A DNA stretch of 64,000 nt from Alicyclobacillus mali (GCF_017329565.1 NZ_JAFMTT010000002.1); one strand, 5' to 3'. Counted from the stretch's first letter, positions 50,249 to 59,373 are shown. Translations and numbers: made by a program. The notes: generated from the letters alone by a model not told the origin.

Positions 50249-52144
50249 TCACGTGCCAACCCGATTCAGCGCTTGCGGCACCTGACCGGATTGGCGCGCG
50301 AGTTCCAGCGCGTCCTCCACAATGCCGTCCGCGTCCAGGCCCAGCCGATGCAGAACTTCGTCGCGCCCGCCGTGCTCGATAAACTGATCCGGCACGCCTT
50401 TTCGGCGCATCGGCACCATGGCGCCGCGGTCGGCCAGCAGCTCGGCCACAGCCGATCCCATCCCGCCGGCGAGCGACGCCTCCTCCACGGTGAGGATGGG
50501 CTTGCCCGCCTTCGCCAGACTGAGCAACAGCTCCTCGTCGAGCGGCTTCACGAAGCGCAGGTTCACGACCGTCGCCTCGATCTGGTGCTTGGCAGCGAGG
50601 CGCTCCGCGGCCTTCATCGCCTCGGCCACCATCGGCCCCAGCGCCACGATGGTGAGATGACGGCCTTCGCGCAGCACCTCGGCTTTCCCCCAGGGCAGCG
50701 CGTGCAGGGGTTCGTCCATCGGCACGCCGACGCCGTCCGCGCGCGGGTACCGCACGGCCACCGGCCCGTCGTGCTGCGCGGCGGTGAACAGCATGTGGCG
50801 AAGTTCGTTCTCGTCCTTCGGCATCATGATGGACATGTTCGGCACCGTGCGCAGGTAGGCGATGTCGAAGACGCCCTGGTGCGTCTCTCCGTCCGGCCCG
50901 ACGATCCCGGCGCGATCGACCGCAAACACGACAGGAAGGTTCTGAATGCAGATGTCGTGGATGGTCTGATCGTATGCGCGCTGCAGGAACGTGGAGTAGA
51001 CGGCGAAGATCGGCCGCTTGCCTGCTGCCGCAAGCCCCGCGCAAAACGTCGCGGCGTGCTGTTCCGCGATGCCGACATCGAACGTGCGCGTCGGAAACTC
51101 CTTCTGGAACTTCACGAGACCGCTGCCCGACAGCATGGCGGGCGTGACGACGACCAGCCGCTCGTCCCTTCTCGCCATCTCCGCGACCGTCTGCGCAAAC
51201 ACGCTGGTGTAAGAGGGCGCCTGATTCGGCTTGGCCGCGCTCGGCCACGCGTGCCACTTGTCCTCCGAATTCTCCGCCTGCGGATACCCCTTGCCCTTCT
51301 CCGTGAGGACGTGGAGCAGAATCGGGCCTTCGAGTTCCTTCACCCGCTCCAGGACCGGAATGAGCTGGCGCAGATCGTGCCCATCGATGGGCCCGATGTA
51401 CTTGAAACCGAAGCCCTCAAACGGCGTGATGGGCAGGATCATGTGCCGCGCCGCCTCCATGGCGCGATCTAACACCTTCGTCACCTTCTGGCCAACGTTG
51501 CTCAGGTGGCTCAGAAGGTGGTCGATGTCCTGCTTGGCGCGCGCATAGCTCGGATCGGACCGAAGCCGGGTGAGGTACTTCGACACCGCGCCGACGTTAT
51601 TGGAGATGGACATCTCGTTGTCGTTCAAAATGACGATGAGATCGGTGCCGAGATCGCCCGCGTGGTTCATGGCCTCCATCGCCATGCCCCCCGTGAGCGC
51701 CCCATCACCGATCACGGCGATGACGTGGTAATCCTCGTTGCGCAGATCCCGCGCGACGGCCATGCCGAGAGCTGCCGAGATGCTCGTGGACGAGTGGCCC
51801 GCCCCAAATGGGTCATGCTCGCTCTCGGACCGCTTCAGGAATCCTGCCAAGCCGCCCAGTTTGCGCAGCGTCGGGAACATGTCCTTGCGGCCCGTGAGGA
51901 TCTTGTGCACGTATCCCTGATGGCCGACGTCCCAGATGATCTTGTCTCGAGGGCTGTCAAACACGCGGTGCAGCGCGATGGTCAGTTCCACGACGCCCAT
52001 GTTGGCGCCAAAATGCCCGCCGGTCCTCGAAATCGACGTGACGAGAAAGTCGCGAATTTCCTGAGCCAACGTCACCAACTGCGACTCGCTGAGCTTTTTC
52101 AGGTCTTTTGGGTCGTGAATGGAATCGAGTAACGTAGTCAACAC
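50249..52144 (-). CDS. dxs: 1-deoxy-D-xylulose-5-phosphate synthase
   Basis: 631 residues, full length. The TPP enzyme reads HFGANMGVVELTIALHRVFD, DVGHQGYVHKILTGR, VIGDGALTGGMAMEA (with the GDG metal motif) and VILNDNEMSIS; the central pyrimidine-binding half has DVGIAEQHAATFCAG with the proton-relay Glu, followed by AVDRAGIVGPDGETHQG. It makes DXP from pyruvate and glyceraldehyde-3-phosphate, the first and flux-controlling step of the MEP pathway. The start codon is not clear: GTG 52144 or the adjoining TTG, with a weak GAGG. First gene of the hopanoid operon. Confidence 0.96.
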   Translation of the reverse strand: MLTTLLDSIHDPKDLKKLSESQLVTLAQEIRDFLVTSISRTGGHFGANMGVVELTIALHRVFDSPRDKIIWDVGHQGYVHKILTGRKDMFPTLRKLGGLAGFLKRSESEHDPFGAGHSSTSISAALGMAVARDLRNEDYHVIAVIGDGALTGGMAMEAMNHAGDLGTDLIVILNDNEMSISNNVGAVSKYLTRLRSDPSYARAKQDIDHLLSHLSNVGQKVTKVLDRAMEAARHMILPITPFEGFGFKYIGPIDGHDLRQLIPVLERVKELEGPILLHVLTEKGKGYPQAENSEDKWHAWPSAAKPNQAPSYTSVFAQTVAEMARRDERLVVVTPAMLSGSGLVKFQKEFPTRTFDVGIAEQHAATFCAGLAAAGKRPIFAVYSTFLQRAYDQTIHDICIQNLPVVFAVDRAGIVGPDGETHQGVFDIAYLRTVPNMSIMMPKDENELRHMLFTAAQHDGPVAVRYPRADGVGVPMDEPLHALPWGKAEVLREGRHLTIVALGPMVAEAMKAAERLAAKHQIEATVVNLRFVKPLDEELLLSLAKAGKPILTVEEASLAGGMGSAVAELLADRGAMVPMRRKGVPDQFIEHGGRDEVLHRLGLDADGIVEDALELARQSGQVPQALNRVGT

Positions 52145-52453
52145 CTCGATTACACCAGAGTGTGAAACTGACGCCTCCGCCTCAGGACGTTTTGCACAGG
52201 CAAATCCGCGCGCTCACACCCCCTCATCTTCAATGGGTTCCGCATCATGAATTTATAAAGCCTGATCTTATCTGAAAGCGTACCAAAGTCAGGTGTGGAA
52301 CTGCAATTGCGCCGCGGAACTTTTCGTGGTACCAAACAAGCAATTTGGAACGCTTCGTCCGACCTGCCTGTGTGAGGCGGCGCGCACACCCGGTGCAGAA
52401 GCCCTCGATGTTGTATATGCAGGCGCGGACGAGCGCATGCGCCGCCGAGGCAA
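52145..52453. other. Leader/promoter region of the dxs-hopanoid operon
   Basis: 309 bp with no convincing gene. On the minus strand a weak promoter may lie at CTGACT-16-TAAGAT (near 52291-52264), flanked by CCTGA/TCAGG arms. A T-box-like GGTACCACG at about 52324-52332 is not followed by a terminator. Nothing else recognised. Confidence 0.35.
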
Positions 52454-52993
52454 TCAAAGGTGAATCAGCCTTAACAGCGCAAATCCGCCGTACGAGATGG
52501 CGAATGCAGACCCCACCATGCCCATGACGACGGCTGCAAGCACTCGCAGCGGGTTCCACCGCAAGATGCTGCCGATAGCGAGGCACGCGTACGCTCCGAG
52601 CAATGGACACAGAGGCGCCAGGACCCAGACGCCGAACTTTCCGTATTTGCGCGACAGCGCCTCGGCTTTTTCCATCCGCCTGCGCAAAAAGCGAAACCTA
52701 TGCATCATCTGCCGAAACCCCACCATGAGGATGGGGACGGCAATCATGTTGGCGAGGATCGAGATGCCCGCGCCTGTCGGCGGATCGAACCCGAGCGGAA
52801 TGCTGGCCGCCGCCGCGGGCTGCGCCTCCAGCACGATGGACGTGCCGATGAGCGATAGTGTCGGCCAGACGCGGCCTTGGCTGAATCCCAGCGCAAGACT
52901 TCCGGCAAAAAAGAGAAAGGAGGTCAGGGCGCCGTAGAGCATGAGTCGCCAGAACGGGAGCCGAGCCACCATGGAGGTCAACGAACGCGTCAA
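52454..52993 (-). CDS. Small multidrug export family membrane protein (Sm_multidrug_ex)
   Basis: 179 residues from TTG 52993 (GGGAGGTG 8 bases upstream). Four or five hydrophobic helices. The segments ANMIAVPILMVGFRQMMHRF, EKAEALSRKYGKFGVWVLAPLCPLLGAYACLAIGSIL and LAAVVMGMVGSAFAISYGGF match the small multi-drug export / DedA-like PF06695 pattern. The transported compound is unknown and the family name is historical. A much longer frame to 53425 crosses the divergent control region and is not used. Downstream, the same strand runs into dxs with a 309-bp gap, so the two are probably separate units. Confidence 0.75.
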   Translation of the reverse strand: MTRSLTSMVARLPFWRLMLYGALTSFLFFAGSLALGFSQGRVWPTLSLIGTSIVLEAQPAAAASIPLGFDPPTGAGISILANMIAVPILMVGFRQMMHRFRFLRRRMEKAEALSRKYGKFGVWVLAPLCPLLGAYACLAIGSILRWNPLRVLAAVVMGMVGSAFAISYGGFALLRLIHL

Positions 52994-53200
52994 GCTTTCA
53001 CACCTCCCAGGCGTGATCGGGCGAGGAGACGTCTTGCAGCGCAGAGGATGCGACGCGACAAGGGCGGAAGACCGAGAGGAGGAACCGATGCGCCTTCTGC
53101 GTGCATTGTACCTCAAACGCCCATCGAGCGATCCGGCTTGGTCCATTGGCATGTGTACGGCGCTCGCCCCGCGTCCATGCGCAAACACACCCCGGGCCGG

Positions 53201-53230
53201 ATCCTCAAAATTTGATGAAATTTTGAGGAT
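53201..53230. promoter_or_regulatory. 13-bp perfect palindrome (operator candidate)
   Basis: ATCCTCAAAATTT (53201-53213), spacer GATG, AAATTTTGAGGAT (53218-53230). No T-run follows on either strand, so it is more likely a protein-binding operator than a terminator. It lies in the 290-bp divergent region between the exporter gene (start 52993) and the acid protease gene (start 53284), 54 bp before the latter. Confidence 0.65.
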
Positions 53231-53283
53231 TCCCCTCGTATGTTGGAACTGCAGGACTCGCGACCAGTGGAAGGTCCGCGCCT

Positions 53284-54258
53284 GTGCCACATGAGACGCC
53301 GGGTGATGATGACGTGCGCACCGCGAAGAAAACGCTTCACCTGCTGGCTTCTGAGAATTCCGAGAAACCCTTGTGCTGCAAAATCGCTCTGGTGGCGTGT
53401 GCTTCCGCGGCAGCCGCTTCCGCAAGCCTTACGATACTGGAAGTCTCCTCAGGAGATCATCCTTCATCGCAAGCTCCAGGCGCCCGCTCCCGCGCGGCCT
53501 CGGTTCATTCCGTCCTTTCGACGGACGCATCGCCGCGCGGCCCGGGTGGCGCCCTTTCCGTCGCGGACCTCGGGTGGGCAACCCTGAATTGGTCGGGCTA
53601 CGCGCTCACTGCAGGGCACTATTGGGACATCTCGGGCAGTTGGGTCGTCCCTGCAGTCAATCCCTCGGGTAAGAACTCCTACTCCTCGACGTGGATCGGC
53701 ATTGATGGATTCAGCAACAACGACCTGATTCAGGTGGGCACAGAGCAGAACTACGTTGACGGACACCCTCAGTATTTCGCCTGGTGGGAAATACGCCCCA
53801 TTCACCCCACCGAAATCATCATCCCAAGCATGGCCATCGCGCCGGGCGACGCCATGTACGCGCGCATTCACCGCGGCACCCGCGGCAGGTGGGTCATCAC
53901 GCTCGACGACCTCACGCAGAACGAGCAATTCACCCTCGCGCAGCCATATCAAGGCCCAGGGGCATCGGCGGAATGGATCCAGGAGGCCCCTGAGATTCGC
54001 GGCCGCGTGTCGGCGCTCGCGAATTACGGGACTCTGACCTTTGTCCCGGAGACGGTCAACGGGCGCGCACCCCGCCTCACGCCTTCCGAAGGCGGATACA
54101 TGGTGGACGACAACCTCATCATGTCCGTGCCCTCGAGCCCAAACCCAGAGACGGGAGGTTTCGAGGTGTTTTACGTCGCCCCTGCGTCTCATCGCGAGCA
54201 GACATTGCTCAGCTCGCCCGGCGTGTGGCCACCTCCCGCGCCTCGCCTGGAACCGTGA
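53284..54258 (+). CDS. Secreted glutamic endopeptidase, peptidase family G1 (eqolisin-like)
   Basis: 324 residues from GTG 53284 (GGAAGG upstream). An N-terminal signal region (KIALVACASAAAASASLTIL) and a propeptide-like Ser/Ala/Pro stretch precede the G1 domain: WSGYALTAGHYWDISGSWVVP, STWIGIDGFSNNDLIQVGTEQNY with the catalytic Gln, then EWIQEAP with the catalytic Glu. The Gln-Glu dyad works at low pH, which suits an acidophile. Bacterial G1 members are known mainly from Alicyclobacillus and relatives. The start could also be internal, nearer the signal peptide. The last 20 residues are Pro-rich. Confidence 0.88.
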   Translation: MPHETPGDDDVRTAKKTLHLLASENSEKPLCCKIALVACASAAAASASLTILEVSSGDHPSSQAPGARSRAASVHSVLSTDASPRGPGGALSVADLGWATLNWSGYALTAGHYWDISGSWVVPAVNPSGKNSYSSTWIGIDGFSNNDLIQVGTEQNYVDGHPQYFAWWEIRPIHPTEIIIPSMAIAPGDAMYARIHRGTRGRWVITLDDLTQNEQFTLAQPYQGPGASAEWIQEAPEIRGRVSALANYGTLTFVPETVNGRAPRLTPSEGGYMVDDNLIMSVPSSPNPETGGFEVFYVAPASHREQTLLSSPGVWPPPAPRLEP

Positions 54259-54389
54259 GGATGGAGCAGCAAAGGCGCTCCGCCAGGGGCGCACCTGAAT
54301 GCCCTGACGCGCCTGCCTCTATCTTTCGAAACAAGTTCGAGGCGGATCGGATAAAATGTTGTAAGTTTCGAGAGACACAAGGGGGCAAG

Positions 54390-55583
54390 GTGCTCGTGGG
54401 GAAACGTTATTTGGACGAGATCGACTTGATGCGGGCGTTTGTCATTCTCGGCGTGCTCACCGTGCACACGCTGTCCTTTTTTAATGTGCTCAACAGCGAT
54501 GGCACGCCAGGCTTTTACACGCTCGGCGCGCTCATCACGGCGACGCACTTCACCCGCGAGACGTTCATGTTTGTCACGGGCCTCGTGCTCTTCACCACGT
54601 ATCTTCAGCAGGACCCGTTCCATCCGCTTCCTTTCTGGCGCAAGCGATTCCAACTCATCGTGATTCCATACGTGGTTTGGACCCTCGCCTACATCGCGTT
54701 CGTCGCGCTGTTGACGCCAGGATTCTCATGGACATGGTCCAACTTGGTCCCTGCCATCATCCACAACCTTCTCACCGGAAACATGTTCTTCCTGTATTTT
54801 CTCGTGGTCTCCATGCAGCTCTACCTGATCTTCCCGCTCCTGCTTCACGGTGTTCGCAAGGCGACCAAGTATCACGTTCATATTCTTGTGGCGAGCTTTG
54901 TACTCGAAATCTGCCTCATGTGGCTCAACCAAAACGTGTTCGACACCCTCACGCCCAACGGTTGGCCCAAGTGGCTGTACGACCTGTACACGTACCGAGA
55001 TCGAAATCTGCTGATGTACCAGTTCTGGTTCGTCGCGGGCGGCGTCTTGGCGTGCCACTATGATCAGGTGGCAGCGTGGATGGAACGCCACCGCAAGGCG
55101 CTCTTTGTCACACTTGCCGCTTCGCTCGGCATCCTGTTCGGACACTATTTCCTGGAGCGATTGGTTCTGCACGACGGCGAGGACGACGCCGAACTCGTCC
55201 TGCAACCCATCATGGTCCCGTACAGCCTCATGGTGACCTGCGCCTTTTGGTACGCGGGCATGGCATGGTCCAAGCGCAAGGATCTGCCCGGATGGCGAGC
55301 CTTCTCGCGGTTCGTGCGCGTGGCTTCCCAGACCTCGTTCGGCATCTACCTCATCCAACCGTTTCCGCTGTACGCGATGGAAGTCGTGATGGACAATCTC
55401 GACGGCCGCGGCATCCCCGTGTGGCTTCACTACGCGCTGTTGCCCGTCGCCGTCTTGTTCAGCTACTTCTCCTCGATGCTCGCCGCGTACATCCTGATGA
55501 AGATCCCGGTGGTGTCCTACGTGGTGGGCCGCAGAGCCCATATCCGCCGCCATAGGAGCGAGGCCGTCCGCCAGGCCGCCTGA
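54390..55583 (+). CDS. Acyltransferase 3 family membrane protein (OafA-like)
   Basis: About 397 residues from GTG 54390 (AAGGGGG upstream; GTG 54396 possible). Ten membrane helices. It opens YLDEIDLMRAFVILGVLTVHTLSFF, with the family RxFxxLxVxxxH pattern and the catalytic His near residue 25; THFTRETFMFVTGLVLF follows. The C-terminal tail is basic. Such enzymes acetylate or acylate sugars of envelope glycans and lipids from acyl-CoA across the membrane. The acceptor is unknown. Arms TCTTTCGAAAC and GTTTCGAGAGA (54322-54332, 54365-54375) flank a TAAAAT -10-like element upstream. Confidence 0.85.
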   Translation: MLVGKRYLDEIDLMRAFVILGVLTVHTLSFFNVLNSDGTPGFYTLGALITATHFTRETFMFVTGLVLFTTYLQQDPFHPLPFWRKRFQLIVIPYVVWTLAYIAFVALLTPGFSWTWSNLVPAIIHNLLTGNMFFLYFLVVSMQLYLIFPLLLHGVRKATKYHVHILVASFVLEICLMWLNQNVFDTLTPNGWPKWLYDLYTYRDRNLLMYQFWFVAGGVLACHYDQVAAWMERHRKALFVTLAASLGILFGHYFLERLVLHDGEDDAELVLQPIMVPYSLMVTCAFWYAGMAWSKRKDLPGWRAFSRFVRVASQTSFGIYLIQPFPLYAMEVVMDNLDGRGIPVWLHYALLPVAVLFSYFSSMLAAYILMKIPVVSYVVGRRAHIRRHRSEAVRQAA

Positions 55584-55589
55584 TGGACG

Positions 55590-55612
55590 AGGGGCGCATC
55601 ACGCGCGCCCCT
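55590..55612. terminator. Shared hairpin between convergent acyltransferase and acyl-ACP synthetase genes
   Basis: AGGGGCGC/GCGCCCCT stem with a 7-base loop; it overlaps the last codons of the minus-strand synthetase gene. U-tracts are weak (TTCT), so efficiency is doubtful. Confidence 0.4.
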
Positions 55613-57539
55613 TCTCCACCACCGCCTTCAGCGTCACGTAGTCTGTCTTCCCGCTGCCGAGGAGCGGGAATTCCTCGATGACCCTTATCTCCGCCGGCAC
55701 GTGCATGCGCGAGTAGCCCATGCGATCGACGAGATCGCGGATGGGCGCGAGCGTCAGACCCTTATGGGTGGTGACGAGCACGATGCGCTCCCCGCGCGCC
55801 GGATCCGGAATGGAGACGGCTGCAAAGGCCGGATCGCCATACGCGCGCGCCGCCAGTTGCTCCACCAGGTTGAGCGAGATCATCTCGCCCGCGATTTTCG
55901 CAAACCGCTTGAGCCGGCCCACAATGGTCACGAAGCCGTCCTCGTCCACGTCGACGACGTCCCCCGTGTTGTACCAGCCCGTCTGTTCCACGAAGCCCTC
56001 CCCGTGAACCAAATAGCCCTTCATCACGTTGGGCCCCTGCACGTGCAACAGTCCCCCTTGCTCGATCCCGTCGACGGGCTCCAGCCGATAGCGAATGCCC
56101 GGCAAGAACCGCCCCACCGAGCCCTGCTTGTGGTTGATGGGGGTGTCCAGGGACATGATGGGCGAGGTCTCGGTGGCGCCGTAGCCCTGCATGATCTGAA
56201 GCCCAAACTTCTGGAGCCACGCCTGCTCCACCTCCGGCTTGAGCCGCTCTGCGCCAGCCACGGCGTAGCGGAGATGCGCAAACTGCTCGGGCGTCGCGTT
56301 CTGCCCGTATTTCTCGAGGAACGACGACGTGCCAAACAGGATGGTCGACTGCTCCTGGCCGCAGATCTCGGGGATGCGCTTATAGTGAAGCGGCGACGGA
56401 TACAGATAGACCTGGATGCCTGCGATGAGTGGCAGCAGTGCCCCCGCCGTCAGCCCGAACGAGTGAAACATCGGCATCGCGTTCAGCATGCGATCCTCGG
56501 TGCCAAAATCGATCACGGACCTCGTCTGCTGGACGTTGGCGTAGATGTTCCCGTGCGAGAGCACCACCCCGCGCGGGCGATACTCGCTTCCCGAGGTGAA
56601 GAGGATAATCTCGTTGGATCCGGGATGCGCCGGGCGCTTGCGGCGGAACGCCCACAAACCGGCGAGCTTCGCGCCAAGCCCAATCTGCTTGCGCACGTCC
56701 TCCATGTAATGGAGCTTGTACCTCGCCGTGAGCGCCTGCTCCAGCTCCTGCAGTTGCCCCTTCTCGATGAACTCGCGGGACGTCAGGATGGTATCGACAC
56801 CCGCGGTCTCACACGCGTCGACGACCGTCTGCACCCCGCTCGAGTAGTTGAGCATCACCGGAGTGAGCCCTGCGTAAAACATCGCGAACAGGACCACGAC
56901 GTGGCCCACCGAGTTCGGGAGCATGACCCCGACGCGTTGGCGCTGAATCGTCCGGCGAAGCGCGGTGCCGAGCACGTAGCTTTGGAGCAGCACGTCGCGA
57001 TACCGCGCGCTGCCCATCATGTCCTTGACGATGACGCGATCGTCCCCGTAATACGACGCGGACTGCACCAGCTCGTCGAACAGGTTGACCGACGCCGCAG
57101 CGCGAGGCCCCATGTAACTTTGGAGCAGAAAGTCCTGCAGGGTGTCGAGCGCCGAGCGCGGGTCGTCGAACGGAAGCGGGTGTTCCTCGTCGATGACGAG
57201 CGAATGACCGTACACAGGAATGACCGGGATACGGCGCTCCGTCGCGTAGCGGGCGACAGCCTGAAATCCCCGCTGATCCGTGTCCAGCGCGACGAGCACC
57301 GCACCCGTGGACAGCGCCTCCATGAGCGGCTTAAGCGTGATGGGCCTCTCCGCGTCGATCACGCCGATCCGCCGCGTCCCGAGGGCTGCCCCGTACCGCT
57401 CCTGCACCTTGGCGTTTGCGAATACCGGCACACTCGCCGGAAAGAGCGCAAGCGTCTCGTGGAACCGCGTGTAGAGAGTGACGTTCAGAAGATAGATGGA
57501 GGGCGTTTCCCATCGTTCATCAGAAGATAACGCTTTCAT
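55599..57539 (-). CDS. Aas-like acyl-ACP synthetase with degenerate acyltransferase N-terminus
   Basis: 646 residues from ATG 57539 (AGGAG, 6 bases upstream). Residues about 1-155 align in layout with the PlsC-type acyltransferase half of bifunctional Aas, but the HxxxxD catalytic motif is not visible. Residues about 170-646 are a complete AMP-forming synthetase: LFTSGSEYRPRGVVLSHGN (P-loop), MFHSFGLTAGALLPL, QGYGATETSPIMSL, YNTGDVVDVDEDGFVTIVGRLKRFAKIAGEMISL (hinge) and GSGKTDYVTLKAV with the catalytic Lys. GRLKRFAKIAGEMISL is the Aas type. It probably charges fatty acids onto ACP for lipid recycling. Divergent from the oligopeptidase gene. Confidence 0.82.
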   Translation of the reverse strand: MKALSSDERWETPSIYLLNVTLYTRFHETLALFPASVPVFANAKVQERYGAALGTRRIGVIDAERPITLKPLMEALSTGAVLVALDTDQRGFQAVARYATERRIPVIPVYGHSLVIDEEHPLPFDDPRSALDTLQDFLLQSYMGPRAAASVNLFDELVQSASYYGDDRVIVKDMMGSARYRDVLLQSYVLGTALRRTIQRQRVGVMLPNSVGHVVVLFAMFYAGLTPVMLNYSSGVQTVVDACETAGVDTILTSREFIEKGQLQELEQALTARYKLHYMEDVRKQIGLGAKLAGLWAFRRKRPAHPGSNEIILFTSGSEYRPRGVVLSHGNIYANVQQTRSVIDFGTEDRMLNAMPMFHSFGLTAGALLPLIAGIQVYLYPSPLHYKRIPEICGQEQSTILFGTSSFLEKYGQNATPEQFAHLRYAVAGAERLKPEVEQAWLQKFGLQIMQGYGATETSPIMSLDTPINHKQGSVGRFLPGIRYRLEPVDGIEQGGLLHVQGPNVMKGYLVHGEGFVEQTGWYNTGDVVDVDEDGFVTIVGRLKRFAKIAGEMISLNLVEQLAARAYGDPAFAAVSIPDPARGERIVLVTTHKGLTLAPIRDLVDRMGYSRMHVPAEIRVIEEFPLLGSGKTDYVTLKAVVEKGRA

Positions 57540-57669
57540 AGTCATCTCCTATCACATCGCAAATCGGGCACTTGTGGCACCAGTGTAGCACGGCTCGCGT
57601 CATTCGGATACGCCCATTTGCGGTATGCTTGAGCGGACGAACATTTCTGACGAGTGGGAGAGGTCCTTG

Positions 57670-59373
57670 ATGAAGTTCTCCGAGATCAAGTATCAGCGGC
57701 CGGATTTGGCGGCGCTGAAACACGACGTCCAGCGGCTCATCGACGAATTCGAGGCTTCCACCACGCCGGAAGCCGCGCTCGACGCACTGCAGGAAGTGAA
57801 TCGACTGCGCATGGACTTCCAGACCATGTTTGAACTCGCGTACATCCGCAATTCCTTGGACACGCGGGACGAGTTTTACCGGGCGGAGAAAGCGTTTTTT
57901 GACGAGGCATCTCCGGAGATGGAAGCGCTCGAGACTCGGCTCCGCAGGGCGCTCATCGCCTCGCCCCATCGCAAGGCGCTGGAGGAGCGCCTCGGCGGTC
58001 AGTGGTTCCGGCTCGCGGAGGTGCAGACGAGATCGTTCGGCGATGAAATCGTGGAAGACATGCAGCAGGTCAACGCGCGCGTGACGGATTACAACCAACT
58101 CGTGGCGAGCGCCCGCATTCCGTTCGGCGGCGAGACGTACAACCTGAGCCAGATGGGGAAGTTCACGGAATCGCCCGACCGCGAGACCCGGCAAAACGCC
58201 GTGCGCGCGATGTTCGGCTTTTTCGCGGAGCACGGCGATGCGTTCGACGAGATGTACGACGATCTCGTCCGCATGCGCACGGCCATGGCACAGAAGCTTG
58301 GATACGAAAACTTTGTGCAGATGGGCTACGATCGCATGAACCGCACGGACTACGGCCCGCAGGAAACGGCGGCGTTCCGCGAGGCCATTCGGAAACACAT
58401 CGTGCCACTCGCCGCCGAGATTCGCGACAAACAGCGCGAACGCCTCGGCCTATCGTCCCTGCGCATCTACGACACCAACCTCTGGTATCGGGATGGCAAC
58501 GCCAAACCGAAGGGCGATCCCAACTTCATCCTGGAGAACGGCAGGCGCATGTACAAGGAGCTGTCCCCGGAAACGGACGCGTTCTTTCAGTACATGCTCG
58601 ACAGCGAACTGATGGATCTCTTGAGCCGCGAGGGCAAGCGCGTGGGCGGCTACTGCACCTTCATCCCCAACTTGAAGGCGCCGTTCATTTTCGCCAATTT
58701 CAACGGCACCCTGGGCGACGTGACCGTCCTCACGCACGAGGCCGGGCACGCATTTCAAGCGTATCAGTCGCGCAACATGAAACTGCCCGAGTATTTCTTC
58801 CCCACATCGGAGGCAGCCGAGATCGACTCGATGAGCATGGAGTTCTTCACTTGGAAGTGGATGCCGCTCTTCTTCCAGGAGGACGCGGACAAGTTCTTTT
58901 ACACGCACCTGGCGGATTCCGTGGTGTCCATCGCGTACATGGCCGCGGTCGACGAGTTTCAGCACGCCGTGTACGAGCGCCCGGAGATGACGCCTGCCGA
59001 TCGCAAGGCCAAGTGGCGGGAACTGGAGCGCATCTACATGAACCGGGGCGATGAATTTTACGAGGGAATGCCGTACCTGGAGGAAGGCGGCCTGTGGCAG
59101 CGCCAGCTCCATATCTACAACTACCCTTTTTACTACATCGACTACGCGCTCGCGCAGGTGTGCGCGCTGCAGTATTTCCTCTGGATGCAGGAGAATTCCG
59201 CCGAGGCGTGGGAGTCGTATCTGCGCCTCTGCGGACTGGGGGGCAGCCGCTCGTTCCTGGAACTGGTCAGCGAAGCGGGCCTGCGCTCACCCTTCGAAGA
59301 ATCGACGCTGGCGGACGTGGTACCGCGCATCCGAGACGTGCTACGCCATCTGGAAGCCAAACTGCCGTCCTGA
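57670..59373 (+). CDS. M3-family oligoendopeptidase (PepF-like)
   Basis: 567 residues from ATG 57670 (GGGAGAGG upstream). The zinc site HEAGH is at 356-360 (TVLTHEAGHAFQAYQ), with the third ligand Glu in SEAAEIDSMSMEFF about 25 residues later. The N-terminal helical lobe starts MKFSEIKYQRPDLAAL, as in PepF/M3B members. Cytoplasmic enzyme that trims short peptides. It is somewhat shorter than the roughly 600-residue norm but intact. Likely single gene, followed by a 10-bp GC hairpin. Confidence 0.93.
   Translation: MKFSEIKYQRPDLAALKHDVQRLIDEFEASTTPEAALDALQEVNRLRMDFQTMFELAYIRNSLDTRDEFYRAEKAFFDEASPEMEALETRLRRALIASPHRKALEERLGGQWFRLAEVQTRSFGDEIVEDMQQVNARVTDYNQLVASARIPFGGETYNLSQMGKFTESPDRETRQNAVRAMFGFFAEHGDAFDEMYDDLVRMRTAMAQKLGYENFVQMGYDRMNRTDYGPQETAAFREAIRKHIVPLAAEIRDKQRERLGLSSLRIYDTNLWYRDGNAKPKGDPNFILENGRRMYKELSPETDAFFQYMLDSELMDLLSREGKRVGGYCTFIPNLKAPFIFANFNGTLGDVTVLTHEAGHAFQAYQSRNMKLPEYFFPTSEAAEIDSMSMEFFTWKWMPLFFQEDADKFFYTHLADSVVSIAYMAAVDEFQHAVYERPEMTPADRKAKWRELERIYMNRGDEFYEGMPYLEEGGLWQRQLHIYNYPFYYIDYALAQVCALQYFLWMQENSAEAWESYLRLCGLGGSRSFLELVSEAGLRSPFEESTLADVVPRIRDVLRHLEAKLPS

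Noticed and set aside
52320..52345. T-box-like GGTACCACG sequence upstream of dxs
   Set aside because: No specifier domain, no terminator/antiterminator pair and dxs is not an amino acid gene; chance match.
52245..52610. 121-codon minus-strand frame upstream of dxs
   Set aside because: No ribosome binding site or family; it overlaps the end of the exporter gene and the probable promoter region.
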